Part shown: positions 8,573 through 17,399 of the stretch, piece after piece
How positions within the stretch are numbered: the first letter of the stretch is position 1
Layout of the letters: every line of letters begins with the position of its first letter
Source: Haloplanus aerogenes
GTDB taxonomy: Archaea > Halobacteriota > Halobacteria > Halobacteriales > Haloferacaceae
NCBI RefSeq assembly: GCF_003856835.1
Contig: NZ_CP034145.1
Coordinates: 3,348,001 to 3,412,000, forward strand
DNA length: 64,000 nt
Direction of reading: 5' to 3'
Notes under the pieces: model-generated
What the model was told of the DNA's origin: nothing
What the model saw: the letters and a program-made list of their open reading frames with translations, nothing else
The model's database searches: none
Made by a program: the position numbers and the translations under genes

Positions 8573-9177
8573 CGGGACCCTCGTTCTCGCTCGCGCCCGG
8601 CGCGCGTCGGTTCGCCCTTCCGCCACTCGTCGCCGCACTACCGCTCGCCATCGTGGCGCCGCCACTGGGCGCGCTCGCACTCGCCCTCGGCGGCTTCGTG
8701 ATCTGGTTCTTTCGCGATCCGGAGCGGACGCCGCCACCGAACGGCGTCGTCGCCCCCGCCGACGGCCGCGTCTCCGTCGTCCGTGAGGAGGACGACTGCC
8801 TCCGCGTCGGCGTGTTCATGAACGTCACCGACGTGCACGTCCTCCGGGCGCCGATGGACGGGACGGTGGAGACGGCCACGCACCGCCCCGGTGCGCACCG
8901 CCCGGCGTTCACCAAAGATTCCGACCGGAACGAGCGCGTGGACGTAACCCTCGACACCCACGGCGTATCGATGATCGCCGGCTGGTTCGCCCGGCGCATC
9001 TACCCCTACCTCACCGCCGGCGACGAGGTGGCCCGGGGCGACCGGATCGGCCACATCGCCTTCGGGAGCCGAGCCGACGTGCGCTTGCCCGCCGAGTACG
9101 ACCGGGACGACCTCCTCGTCAGCGAGGGTGACAAGGTGCGCGCGGGCGAGACGGTCGTGGCGCTTCGGTCGAGGTAA
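8569..9177 (+). CDS. pssD: Archaetidylserine decarboxylase (protein-sorting type)
   Basis: This 202-residue pyruvoyl enzyme makes archaetidylethanolamine from archaetidylserine. Two N-terminal membrane spans (residues about 15-47) precede RDPERTPPPNGVVAPADGRV. The autocleavage site is the Gly-Ser at 166-167 (IGHIAFGSRADVRLP), which would give the pyruvoyl alpha chain. In Haloferax, PssD is required for archaeosortase-dependent lipid anchoring of PGF-CTERM proteins. Such a substrate is encoded at 34945-36630. The start overlaps the rfcC stop by four bases. Confidence 0.92.
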   Translation: MTGPSFSLAPGARRFALPPLVAALPLAIVAPPLGALALALGGFVIWFFRDPERTPPPNGVVAPADGRVSVVREEDDCLRVGVFMNVTDVHVLRAPMDGTVETATHRPGAHRPAFTKDSDRNERVDVTLDTHGVSMIAGWFARRIYPYLTAGDEVARGDRIGHIAFGSRADVRLPAEYDRDDLLVSEGDKVRAGETVVALRSR

Positions 9178-9197
9178 TATTTGTCGGTCGACCGTGA

Positions 9198-9209
9198 CTT
9201 TATATCTCG
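9198..9209 (+). promoter_or_regulatory. TATA box upstream of TRAP transporter operon
   Basis: CTTTATATCTCG lies about 50 bases upstream of the first gene of the TAXI transporter unit. It implies a short leader. Confidence 0.5.
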
Positions 9210-9252
9210 TTTGGACAGCGTTAAATGGACAGACTGCTTTGTTATCAGCCGT

Positions 9253-10257
9253 ATGTCAGACGATTCCACTCGACGACGATTCCTTCGCGCAGCCGGAGTA
9301 ACTGGCGTCGCCGCGCTCGCTGGATGTAGCGGCGGCGGCGGTGGCGGCGACGGCGGCGACGGCGACGAGGGGGGCGACGGTGGCAACGGCGGCGGTGGCG
9401 GCGACACCCGCCTCTCGTGGCACGCCGGCGGCACCGGCGGGACGTACTTCCCGCTCTCGAACGAGTTCAAGTCCGTCGTCGAGGCGAACACGGACTTCAC
9501 GCTGAACGTCCAGTCGACGGGCGCCAGCGTGGAGAACGTGGGGAATCTCGCCAGCGGCGACGCGGACTTCGCGCTGATCCAGAACGACATCGCCTACTTC
9601 GCGAAGAACGGCACGGGCATCGAGGCGTTCCAGGGGAACGCCGTCGACAACCTGATGGGCGTCGCGACGCTCTACCCCGAGACGATTACCGTCGTCACGC
9701 TCCAGAGTACGGACGTCGAGACGCTCTCGGACCTCTCGGGCGCGACGATCAACACCGGTGACCTCGGCTCCGGCACGCAGGTCAACGCCCTCCAGATCCT
9801 CGAAGCGGTCGGCATCACTGACTTCAACGAGCAGAACGCTTCCTTCTCGCAGGCGGCCGACCAGCTCCGCAACGGCGACATCGACGCCGCGTTCGTCGTC
9901 GGCGGGTGGCCCGTCGGCGCCATCGAGGACCTCGCGACGACCAACGACCTCCACATCGTCCCCATCCAGGGTGATAATCGGCAGGCCGTCAAGGACGCCG
10001 CCTCGTGGTTCGCGGACGACACCATCCCCGCGGGCACCTACACCGGCGTCGACAGCGCCGTCGAGACGGTGGCCGTGCAGGCGATGATCGCCACCCGATC
10101 CGGCGTCTCCGAGTCGACCGTCGAGACGGTCACCGGGGCCATCTTCGACAACGTCGACGAACTGACGATCAAGACGGACTTCATCAGCCGCGACTCGGCA
10201 CAGGACGGCATGTCCATCGAACTCCACCCCGGCGCGGCCGCGTACTTCGACGCGTAA
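9253..10257 (+). CDS. TAXI-family TRAP transporter solute-binding lipoprotein
   Basis: This 334-residue extracellular binding protein begins with a twin-arginine signal (RRRFLRAAGVTGVAALAGC), with a lipobox cysteine and then a flexible Gly/Asp-rich linker. The mature part has the TAXI signature: WHAGGTGGTYFPLSNEFKSVV, DFALIQNDIAYFA, and a VGGWPVGAIEDLA segment. TAXI proteins capture small organic acids or amino acids outside the cell for the fused TRAP permease. An upstream in-frame start at 9181 would add 24 residues before the Tat motif, so 9253 is preferred. It is the first gene of a three-gene operon. Confidence 0.93.
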   Translation: MSDDSTRRRFLRAAGVTGVAALAGCSGGGGGGDGGDGDEGGDGGNGGGGGDTRLSWHAGGTGGTYFPLSNEFKSVVEANTDFTLNVQSTGASVENVGNLASGDADFALIQNDIAYFAKNGTGIEAFQGNAVDNLMGVATLYPETITVVTLQSTDVETLSDLSGATINTGDLGSGTQVNALQILEAVGITDFNEQNASFSQAADQLRNGDIDAAFVVGGWPVGAIEDLATTNDLHIVPIQGDNRQAVKDAASWFADDTIPAGTYTGVDSAVETVAVQAMIATRSGVSESTVETVTGAIFDNVDELTIKTDFISRDSAQDGMSIELHPGAAAYFDA

Positions 10258-10295
10258 CGCCGGACTGACGGGCCGGGTTCGGCCCGCCTCTCGCT

Positions 10296-10787
10296 ATGAA
10301 GCAGCGATACGTCGCCGCCCTCGTGCTGGTCGTGTTGGTCGCCGCTCTCGGGAGCGCCGCGGCCGTCCCCGACCGGAAGGTGCTCGTCGTCGCGGACGCC
10401 GAGACGGGCGAGACGTATCTCGAAGTCCCGGTGGAGAACGGCACAGTCGTCGCATTAGAGTACATGCACAGCGTCGAGAAGACGCGCATTTACGAGGCGT
10501 ACACCGTCCGCGGCGACCGACTCGTGATGAGCCACATGGAGTTCGAATCGTACGGCTGGGGCCTCCCCAGCCGGGCGAACGTCACCCGTGAGAACGGGAC
10601 CTTTATCTACGATCCACCGGGGAGTTACGAGCGACTGACGGTCGCTCCCGGACGAATCGCCGGCCACACACTCCACGTCGGAGACCGGACCTACGACCTC
10701 GTCGCACTCTCCGACACCCGCTCGGTGACGCTCTCGATCCAGCGTCGATCCGCCCTCACCACTACCCTCGACGGAGTCGATAGATGA
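10296..10787 (+). CDS. DUF1850-domain exported protein, TRAP-associated
   Basis: This 163-residue protein has an N-terminal hydrophobic signal/anchor (YVAALVLVVLVAALGSAAA). A DUF1850 domain follows, marked by LEYMHSVEKTRIYEAY and the MEFESYGWGLPSR stretch. DUF1850 proteins are almost always encoded with TAXI-type TRAP transporters. Their molecular role is not known; assistance to substrate capture is inferred. It lies 38 bases after the binding protein and overlaps the permease start by four bases. Confidence 0.88.
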   Translation: MKQRYVAALVLVVLVAALGSAAAVPDRKVLVVADAETGETYLEVPVENGTVVALEYMHSVEKTRIYEAYTVRGDRLVMSHMEFESYGWGLPSRANVTRENGTFIYDPPGSYERLTVAPGRIAGHTLHVGDRTYDLVALSDTRSVTLSIQRRSALTTTLDGVDR

Positions 10788-13519
10788 CCGACGAACCACC
10801 AGCCGACGAGACAGCCGACGAACCGGATCCCGAGGAGACCGAGGCGATCATCCAGGAGATCGAGCGCAAACGCTCGCTGACTGGCTGGGCGACCGTCGCT
10901 GTCGCCGCCATCGGCATCGCCTTCTCCCTGTTCCAGATGTGGCTCGCCGCGAAGGGCTTCGTCCTCTCCTTGACGCTGCCCGCGGTGGGCGAAGTCGAGT
11001 TCGTCGCGCTCCAGTTACTCCAGATCAACGCCATCCACGTCGCTTTCGGCCTCGTCCTCACCTTCCTGCTTTACCCCTCCAGCACCGGTAACGGGCCGAT
11101 TTCGCGGCGCTGTATCGCCCTCGGCGCGACGCTCGACGACCGTCTCGGTCCCGATCACCCGGTCTCGGGGAGCGTTCACGCCGTCGGCGACGCGCTCCGG
11201 TGGGTCTTCGTCGACCCCGACCTCGACCGCGTAACGCCGTTCGACCTCGCGCTGATCCCCGTGGCCGTCCTCTCGGCGGCCTACTTCGTCACCGACTTCC
11301 AGGAGATTCAGACGATGCGCGCACTGGGGCTGGAGGCCGGCCGTCCCATCCACGAGGTGTTCACGTTCCTCGACCCCGTCGCGGGCCTGCTCGGCCCGCT
11401 GACGGAAACCTCGTACGCGATGGTGCTGGGCGTGATCGGCGTCCTCCTCGTACTGGAGGCGACGCGCCGCGCCATCAGCCTCTACCTGATGCTCATCGTG
11501 GCGGCGTTCATCGTCTACGCCCGGTTCGGCGTCCTCATCCCCCAGAACGCCGCCTACGTTGGCGTCCTCTCCATCCCCGAACTCTCGTGGCCGTCGATCA
11601 TCCAGAACCTCTGGTACAACACGGAGAACGGTGTCTTCGGCATCCCGGTGACCGTCTCCGTGCAGTTCATCTACATCTTCATCCTCTTCGGTGCCTTCCT
11701 CGAGATGTCCGGCGCCGGCAAGTGGTTCATCGACCTCGCGTACGCGGCGACGGGGACGCGTCGCGGCGGCCCCGCCAAGGCCTCCATCCTCGCCTCCGGG
11801 TTCATGGGCACCATCTCCGGCTCCTCCATCGCCAACACGGTGACGACGGGCGCCTTCACGATTCCGCTCATGAAGAAGTCGGGCTACCGGCCCGAGTTCG
11901 CGGGCGGCGTCGAAGCCTCGGCGTCCTCGGGCGGCCAGATCCTCCCGCCGGTCATGGGCGCGGCGGCCTTCCTCATCGTCCAGTACACCGCGACGCCGTT
12001 CGCGGACGTGATCGTCGCCGCCACCATCCCCGCCATCGTCTTCTTCTTCGGCGTCTGGGTGATGGTCCACTTCGAGGCGTCGCGGCTCGGTATCGGCGGC
12101 CTCGACCCCTCGGAACTCGTCGACATCCGGTCTCACCTCACGTCCGGGTGGTTCTACCTCGTCCCCATCGGCCTCCTGCTCTACTACCTCATCGTCGAGC
12201 GCCTGTCGGTCGCGCGGTCGGCGTGGTTCACGCTCATCGCCATCGGCGCGCTGATCACGCTCGTCGCGGCCTACAGCGACGAGACGCGCGGTCGCCTCGG
12301 CGCGCTGTTCGTCGGCCTGTTCGCCGGCAACCTCGCCGCGCAGTACGTCGCCGGCACCGGCATCCTCGGCGCCCTCCTCGGCGCCGGGCCGGGCGGCCAG
12401 TCGCTCCAGGCGGCGTTCGCGGCGACGGTCGGCCAACTCGGCGGCATCAGCATCGTCGCGGGCGTCCTCACGCTGGCAACGCACCCGTACATCGACGCCC
12501 CCTTGCTGGAGTTCGACGACGCCGTCGACAGGGCCGCCGAGACGAACGCGTCGATGATCGGCCAGCCCCGCCTCGCGGACAACGGTCTCCACCGCCTCGG
12601 CGTCTTCCTCGGCAAGTCGATGGAGAGCGGCGCGCGGACGGCCGTGCCCGTCGTCATCGCCGTCGCCGCCGCGGGCATCATCCCCGGCGTCATCAGCGTC
12701 TCTGGCCTCGGGCCGAACCTCGTGGCGCTCATCGAAGCCGTCGCCGGCGGGTCGCTCGTCCTCCTCCTCCTCGTCACCGCCGTCTCCTCCATCCTCCTCG
12801 GGATGGGGATGCCGACGACGGTGACCTACATCATCCTCGTCTCCCTGCTCGCGCCGGCGCTGACCGCCTTCGGCGTGCCCGAACTCGCCGCCCACCTGTT
12901 CATCCTCTATTTCGGCGTCATCGCGGACATCACGCCGCCGGTGGCCGTCGCCGCCTACGCCGCCTCCGGGGTGGCGAAATCCGACGCCTTCCAGACCGGG
13001 ATCGAGGCCTTCTCGCTCTCCCTGAACAAGGCCATCGTCCCCTTCGCGTTCGTCCTCACGCCGGGACTCGTCCTCCTGCGGCGCGAACCGAACGCGGCGG
13101 ACCTGGAAATCGGTGAGAAGTACCGCGTCCTCGGAACTGCCGACCTGTTCGATCTGGCCTACATCGTCCCCGAAGTGCTGATCCCGACCGCCTGCGTGTT
13201 CCTCGGGGTCGTCGCCCTCGCGGCGACGGTCATCGGCTACGTCTACACGCCCGTCTCGCGGCTCGAACGCGCCGCCTTCGCGCTGAGTTCGCTCCTGCTG
13301 ATGGCGCCGGGACTGGGTGTCCGTGGCGTCCTCGACGTCCTCGGCCTCGTCGGCATCGGAAGCGGTGGTGGGAGCGAGGTCGCTCTCGGAGTCGACCTTG
13401 CCCTCCGGGGCGTCGGGCTGGCGCTGTTCGTCGCGCTCATGCTCGGCAACCGCGGACAGGGCGCGTCGGGGTTCTTCCGATCGGAGAGCGACGCCGAATC
13501 GAGCCCCGAGACGGCCTGA
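10784..13519 (+). CDS. Fused TRAP transporter permease (DctQM-type)
   Basis: This 911-residue polytopic membrane protein fuses the 4-TM small and 12-TM large TRAP permease subunits, as is usual for TAXI systems. Key stretches are SGFMGTISGSSIANTVTTGA and ASASSGGQILPPVMGAAAFL in the first half, and the repeat-related GMGMPTTVTYIILVSLLAP and FGVIADITPPVAVAAYAAS in the second. A C-terminal extra four-helix region ends in an acidic tail. Sodium-coupled uptake is expected in this family. The ATG overlaps the DUF1850 stop. Confidence 0.95.
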   Translation: MTDEPPADETADEPDPEETEAIIQEIERKRSLTGWATVAVAAIGIAFSLFQMWLAAKGFVLSLTLPAVGEVEFVALQLLQINAIHVAFGLVLTFLLYPSSTGNGPISRRCIALGATLDDRLGPDHPVSGSVHAVGDALRWVFVDPDLDRVTPFDLALIPVAVLSAAYFVTDFQEIQTMRALGLEAGRPIHEVFTFLDPVAGLLGPLTETSYAMVLGVIGVLLVLEATRRAISLYLMLIVAAFIVYARFGVLIPQNAAYVGVLSIPELSWPSIIQNLWYNTENGVFGIPVTVSVQFIYIFILFGAFLEMSGAGKWFIDLAYAATGTRRGGPAKASILASGFMGTISGSSIANTVTTGAFTIPLMKKSGYRPEFAGGVEASASSGGQILPPVMGAAAFLIVQYTATPFADVIVAATIPAIVFFFGVWVMVHFEASRLGIGGLDPSELVDIRSHLTSGWFYLVPIGLLLYYLIVERLSVARSAWFTLIAIGALITLVAAYSDETRGRLGALFVGLFAGNLAAQYVAGTGILGALLGAGPGGQSLQAAFAATVGQLGGISIVAGVLTLATHPYIDAPLLEFDDAVDRAAETNASMIGQPRLADNGLHRLGVFLGKSMESGARTAVPVVIAVAAAGIIPGVISVSGLGPNLVALIEAVAGGSLVLLLLVTAVSSILLGMGMPTTVTYIILVSLLAPALTAFGVPELAAHLFILYFGVIADITPPVAVAAYAASGVAKSDAFQTGIEAFSLSLNKAIVPFAFVLTPGLVLLRREPNAADLEIGEKYRVLGTADLFDLAYIVPEVLIPTACVFLGVVALAATVIGYVYTPVSRLERAAFALSSLLLMAPGLGVRGVLDVLGLVGIGSGGGSEVALGVDLALRGVGLALFVALMLGNRGQGASGFFRSESDAESSPETA

Positions 13520-13531
13520 ACGCCGCCCTCC

Positions 13532-14527
13532 CTACCGGCGCAACAGCAACACGTACCGCGTGAGCGACCGGTGGACCGGGCGCTCGAACGTCTCCTCGAC
13601 GGTCCATCCCGCGTCGGCGGCCGTCTCGGCCCACGGTCGGTCACCGACGACGACGGCCTGCGGGGCGACCCGGGCCGCCTCCGTCAGGGCGCCGCCCACG
13701 AGGTCGGTCAGGGAGTGGCGTGCAATCTTCGACTGCCGACCGTAGGGCGCGTCGAAGACGACGCCGTCGACGGCGTCGTCTCGGAGGGGGAGGCTGGTGG
13801 CGTCGCCCCGCAGAAGGTGGTACTCGCCGTCGAGATACGCCCGGCAGTTCTCGCGGGCGCCCCGCACCATCTTCCGCTGAGCGTCGACGCCGACGACGCG
13901 CGCGCCGACCAGTCCCGCCTCGATGAGCGTCCCCCCGGTCCCGCACATCGGGTCGAGAATCGTCGCCCCCGGCTCCGCACCGGCGAGGTTGACGAGCGCG
14001 CGGGCGTCGAGGGGGTCCATGCTCCCCGGCTGGAAGAAGGGGCGGTCCGTGGGCCGGCGGTCGCCGTAGTCGCGGACGCTCTCGGCGACCAGCCAGCCCA
14101 CGAGACAGGTGTCGTCGGCACAGCAGACGCGGAGTTCGTGGTCGGGGTCGTCGAGGTCGACAGTGAAGCCGCGGTCGACGAGCGCAGCCCCCAGTTCGCG
14201 TTCGAGGCGGCGGGTGTCGACCGCGGCAGTTCCCCGCACGTCGCGGGCGCGGACGGCGACGGTGCCGGAGCGATCCATCGTCGCCGCCTCGACGAGCGAC
14301 CGCGCGGCGTCGACGCTCGCCGCACACCGACCGAGCAGGCGGCTGGCGCGGTGCGTGTAGGCGAGCGTCCGGAGGCGGTCGGCGTCGACGCCGCGGGCCG
14401 TGGCGAGACCGGGCGCGACCACGTCCACCGCCGACGCCGCACACGCCGCCTCCCGGGCCGCGAAGGCGTCGTCCTCGCCCGCGAGTTCGAGACCGTACAC
14501 GCTCTCCCGTCCGACCGCCGGTGGCAT
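13532..14527 (-). CDS. trmG10: tRNA (guanine(10)-N2)-dimethyltransferase
   Basis: This 331-residue enzyme has an N-terminal THUMP-type tRNA-binding region and a C-terminal Rossmann methyltransferase. The SAM motif is ATILDPMCGTGGTLIEAGL, and the amino-methyl catalytic motif is VVFDAPYGRQSKI (a DPPY variant). It methylates G10 of tRNAs. A start at 14599 would run through the divergent promoter; the ATG at 14527 (MPPAVGRESVYGLEL) fits the family. It converges with the TRAP permease, with 12 bases between stops, and is divergent from tbp. Confidence 0.92.
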   Translation of the reverse strand: MPPAVGRESVYGLELAGEDDAFAAREAACAASAVDVVAPGLATARGVDADRLRTLAYTHRASRLLGRCAASVDAARSLVEAATMDRSGTVAVRARDVRGTAAVDTRRLERELGAALVDRGFTVDLDDPDHELRVCCADDTCLVGWLVAESVRDYGDRRPTDRPFFQPGSMDPLDARALVNLAGAEPGATILDPMCGTGGTLIEAGLVGARVVGVDAQRKMVRGARENCRAYLDGEYHLLRGDATSLPLRDDAVDGVVFDAPYGRQSKIARHSLTDLVGGALTEAARVAPQAVVVGDRPWAETAADAGWTVEETFERPVHRSLTRYVLLLRR

Positions 14528-14576
14528 GAGGGTACCGAACTGGGGTGGCGGAAGCTGTCGACAGTCTGCACCAACC

Positions 14577-14594
14577 TTTTTAAACCTTAAATAC
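14577..14594 (+). promoter_or_regulatory. TATA/BRE region of tbp
   Basis: Overlapping AT-rich boxes (TTTTTAAACC and TTAAATACG) lie 20-35 bases upstream of the tbp ATG, between the divergent trmG10 and tbp genes. TBP may bind its own promoter. Confidence 0.6.
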
Positions 14595-14611
14595 GACATT
14601 TAAACCGTCTC

Positions 14612-15172
14612 ATGACCGATCCCAAGGAGACAATCAACATCGAGAACGTGGTGGCTTCTACCGGCATCGGACAGGAACTCGACCTCCAGAGCGTAGCGAT
14701 GGACCTCGAAGGGGCGGATTACGACCCCGAGCAGTTTCCCGGACTGGTCTACCGGACCCAGAATCCGAAGTCGGCGGCGCTGATCTTTCGGTCGGGGAAA
14801 ATCGTCTGTACCGGCGCGAAGTCGACCGCCGACGTTCACGAGAGCCTGCACATCGTCTTCGACAAGCTCCGCGAACTCAAGATCAACGTGGACGAGGACC
14901 CCGAAATCGTCGTCCAGAACATCGTCACGAGCGCCGATCTCGGTCGGAACCTGAACCTGAACGCCATCGCCATCGGTCTGGGGTTGGAAAACATCGAGTA
15001 CGAACCCGAGCAGTTCCCCGGTCTCGTCTACCGACTCGACGACCCCGACGTGGTCGCGCTCCTCTTTGGCTCCGGCAAACTCGTCATCACGGGCGGCAAA
15101 CAGCCCGAAGATGCCGAGGAAGCCGTCGACGTGATCGTCTCTCGCCTCGAAGAACTCGGCCTCCTGGGATAG
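14612..15172 (+). CDS. tbp: TATA-box-binding protein (TBP)
   Basis: This 186-residue basal transcription factor is built from two direct saddle repeats. Repeat one has INIENVVASTGIGQELDLQS, then EQFPGLVYRTQNPKSAALIF and SGKIVCTGAKSTAD. Repeat two has VQNIVTSADLGRNLNLNAIA, then EQFPGLVYRLDDPDVVALLF and SGKLVITGGKQPED. All DNA-contact positions look intact, so this is likely the housekeeping TBP. Haloarchaea often carry several TBP paralogues; only one is in this window. Confidence 0.98.
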   Translation: MTDPKETINIENVVASTGIGQELDLQSVAMDLEGADYDPEQFPGLVYRTQNPKSAALIFRSGKIVCTGAKSTADVHESLHIVFDKLRELKINVDEDPEIVVQNIVTSADLGRNLNLNAIAIGLGLENIEYEPEQFPGLVYRLDDPDVVALLFGSGKLVITGGKQPEDAEEAVDVIVSRLEELGLLG

Positions 15173-15184
15173 TCAGCGGCCCCG

Positions 15185-15559
15185 ATGGTCCCCTTGCAGA
15201 CCGGCGTCGGGTCGGCGTCTCCCATCGCCGTCGCCGGCACCGCCGCGCTGTTCGCCCTCTTTCTCTCCCTCACGGCGCATCTCGCCGCTCGAAACGTCCT
15301 CGGAGACGTGCCGATTCGGAACGCCTTCCTCGTCGGGCCGCTCCCCGCCGCCATCGCCGTCGTCGCCGCGGCACTCGAACTCCCGTCGCTCCCCGCCGTC
15401 GTCGTCGCCCTCGTCGTCGACGCGGTGCTCGTGCGGTACGTCTACGACCTCGACCGGCGGTTGACCGCCGGCGTCACCCTCATTCACGCCGTCGTCAGCA
15501 TCATCCTCGGGAGCGTCCTCTTCAGCCTCTACGTGCTCGTCCTCTCGGCGCCGGGTTAG
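15185..15559 (+). CDS. Small four-TM haloarchaeal membrane protein
   Basis: This 124-residue, strongly hydrophobic protein has about four predicted spans: AVAGTAALFALFLSLTAHLA, FLVGPLPAAIAVVAAAL, LPAVVVALVVDAVLV and LIHAVVSIILGSVLFSLYVLV. It begins 12 bases after tbp and is probably cotranscribed with it. I recognise it only as a conserved haloarchaeal family of unknown function. Its stop overlaps that of the convergent gene by four bases (TTAG). Confidence 0.75.
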   Translation: MVPLQTGVGSASPIAVAGTAALFALFLSLTAHLAARNVLGDVPIRNAFLVGPLPAAIAVVAAALELPSLPAVVVALVVDAVLVRYVYDLDRRLTAGVTLIHAVVSIILGSVLFSLYVLVLSAPG

Positions 15560-15786
15560 GCGACCGATCGGACGAGCCCCCGCACGCTCCGAAACGTGAG
15601 CGTACCGAGTACGCAGGCGACGCCGATCCACACGCCCAGCGTCGCCGCCTCGACGTTGCCGACGAGAAGCCCCACGACGTACGTCAACACGCCGAGTACA
15701 CCACCGCCCGTGAGGAGCGTGTCGACGGCGTCGAGCGGCGAGTCGACCGACGGGAGCAGGTCGTCGCCGAACGTATGTGTACCCAT
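15556..15786 (-). CDS. Small two-TM membrane protein
   Basis: This 76-residue protein has a short soluble N-terminus (MGTHTFGDDLLPSVDSPLDA) and two spans: VLGVLTYVVGLLVGNV and ATLGVWIGVACVLGTLTF. The ATG at 15786 lies downstream of a clearly AT-rich promoter block. An earlier in-frame ATG inside that block would encode a non-conserved lead-in and is rejected. Function is unknown. It is convergent with the preceding gene. Confidence 0.65.
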   Translation of the reverse strand: MGTHTFGDDLLPSVDSPLDAVDTLLTGGGVLGVLTYVVGLLVGNVEAATLGVWIGVACVLGTLTFRSVRGLVRSVA

Positions 15787-15789
15787 ACC

Positions 15790-15860
15790 ATGTTCTTCGT
15801 TCTCTATTAACACATAATTTACCCATATATTCATTATAGATTCTGCAGAGAAATTCAGAC
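15790..15860 (-). promoter_or_regulatory. AT-rich promoter block between divergent genes
   Basis: A sharply AT-rich stretch (TATA-like ATATAT on the reverse strand near 15829) separates the small membrane protein gene from the divergent CPBP protease gene. It looks like a strong minus-strand promoter. Confidence 0.45.
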
Positions 15861-15934
15861 TGGAGTAGGTGACTGGCCGACCGAGCGTCGCGACCAGCGA
15901 CGGTACTAAGGTCACGCCCGTTCGCAATCCGTCC

Positions 15935-16966
15935 ATGGGCCCCCGTGCGTTGCTGTGGAACGACGCCGAGCGCCGCCCCCGGGCGCTCCTCCGGGTCGTC
16001 CTCCTGATCGTCGTCACGGCGCTTCTGGCCGTCGGGACGAGTCTCGGGGCGAGCGTCGGCCTCGGTCCCGTTCGGTCGTGGCTCGCGACCGTCGTCGGCG
16101 AGGCGACCGCGACGACGGTGAGCGCCGTCGCCGGCATCGCCCTCACCGGCGGCACCGTCTCGCTCGCCGTCCTGATCGCCGGGCGGTACATCGACCGGCG
16201 GTACGTGCGCGATTTCGGCTTTCGGCTCGACCGCGACTGGTGGCTGGACTGCGGGTTCGGCCTCGCCCTCGGCGCCGGTCTGATGACGCTCCTCTTTCTC
16301 GTCGCCCTCGGCGCCGGGTGGGTGCGGATCACCGACACGATCCAGCCGCAGTCGGGCTTTCTCGTCCGATTCGCGGGCCTCGTCGTCGCCTTCGTCGTCG
16401 TCGGCGTCTACGAGGAACTCCTCCTGCGGGGCTACCTGCTGACGAACGCGGCGGAGGGTCTCGTCGGTCGACTGGGAGAGCGCGGCGCCGTCGTCGGGGC
16501 GACGATCCTCTCGTCGCTCGTGTTCGGCCTCGCGCACGCGACGAATCCGAACGCGACGCTCCTGAGCACCGGCGCCATCGTCCTCGCGGGCGGCATGCTC
16601 GCGGCGGGCTACGTCCTGACCGGCGAACTCGCGGTGCCCATCGGCCTGCACACGACGTGGAACCTGTTTCAGGGCGGCGTCTACGGCTTCCCCGTCTCCG
16701 GCCTCGGCGTCGGCGCGAGCGTCGTCGTCGTCGAGGAGACGGGGCCGGATCTGCTCACCGGCGGCGCCTTCGGCCCCGAAGCCGGCCTCCTCGGCCTCGG
16801 CGCGATGGTCGTGGGCACCGCCGCCATCGCCGGGTGGGCGCGGTGGCGGACCGGTACTCTGCGGATCGACGGGGCGGTGACGACACCCGAGTTGCGGACG
16901 GAGGACACGGACTCGGCGCTCGTCGACGCCGACCGGTGGGAGCCGGCACCGGGCGAACGGGAGTAG
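15935..16966 (+). CDS. CPBP-family intramembrane metalloprotease
   Basis: This 343-residue protein has eight or so membrane spans and the CPBP (Abi/Rce1) motifs. EELLLRGYLL holds the glutamate pair and arginine (near residue 160); FGLAHATNPN has the first histidine; GLHTTWNLFQGGVYGF has the second histidine and the tryptophan/asparagine. Members cleave prenylated or bacteriocin-like peptides or act as immunity proteins; the archaeal substrate is unknown. The ATG at 15935 starts the first hydrophobic region after a short basic stretch. Confidence 0.9.
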   Translation: MGPRALLWNDAERRPRALLRVVLLIVVTALLAVGTSLGASVGLGPVRSWLATVVGEATATTVSAVAGIALTGGTVSLAVLIAGRYIDRRYVRDFGFRLDRDWWLDCGFGLALGAGLMTLLFLVALGAGWVRITDTIQPQSGFLVRFAGLVVAFVVVGVYEELLLRGYLLTNAAEGLVGRLGERGAVVGATILSSLVFGLAHATNPNATLLSTGAIVLAGGMLAAGYVLTGELAVPIGLHTTWNLFQGGVYGFPVSGLGVGASVVVVEETGPDLLTGGAFGPEAGLLGLGAMVVGTAAIAGWARWRTGTLRIDGAVTTPELRTEDTDSALVDADRWEPAPGERE

Positions 16967-17012
16967 GGCGTGTCAGCGCGTCGTGCTCGGCACCGATGGC
17001 CGCCGGCCCGAG

Positions 17013-17255
17013 TCAGCGACTGCGCGGCCTGTAGGTGTTCATCCCCAGTACGCTGTTGAGGACGCACTTCCGAGTGTAGCCCGTCACGAGCAGGATGACA
17101 CCGATCAGGACGAGTATCAGCGCCATTAGCGCCTGTGGGACGGGGCCCACAGCGACGCGCATCAGCCCGGCATAGCCAACGATTCCCCCGACGAGGAGCA
17201 ACGCACCGATTACGAGCCGCCCGATTCGATCGTAGCCGCCGACGTTCTTTTCCAT
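17013..17255 (-). CDS. YgaP-like/DUF2892 membrane protein
   Basis: This 80-residue protein starts MEKNVGGYDRIGRLVIG and continues with a two-span hairpin (ALLLVGGIVGYAG, ALMALILVLIGVILLVTGY). It ends with the family's KCVLNSVLGMNTYR cysteine segment. DUF2892 proteins often stand alone or are fused to rhodanese domains; here there is no rhodanese. Function is unknown. The 145 bases before hisG contain no gene that I can see. Confidence 0.85.
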   Translation of the reverse strand: MEKNVGGYDRIGRLVIGALLLVGGIVGYAGLMRVAVGPVPQALMALILVLIGVILLVTGYTRKCVLNSVLGMNTYRPRSR

Positions 17256-17399
17256 GAGACGGTCACCAGCCGACTGTTGGCGCTCTGAAAGGATAACATT
17301 GTGAGTGAGATTTCATTTTTTGGGAAGGAGAACGGTTGGTTGATCGGTCGACCGGTAGCTCACTGGAGTCGGCCGGTGGATTCGAACAGGGACGGGACG

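Noticed and set aside
9330-9412. GGC-rich simple repeat
   Set aside because: It encodes the Gly/Asp linker after the lipobox of the TAXI protein, a common feature of haloarchaeal lipoproteins.
11015-12895. A 626-residue reverse frame inside the TRAP permease
   Set aside because: Same cause: shadow of a high-GC coding region. The plus-strand permease has clear TRAP motifs.
14528-14599. Longer N-terminus for TrmG10
   Set aside because: It would cover the tbp promoter and adds residues without family match.
17335-17390. Possible tRNA or tRNA relic (TAGCTCA and GGATTCGAAC-like words)
   Set aside because: The two words are on opposite senses for one tRNA and no acceptor stem can be formed.
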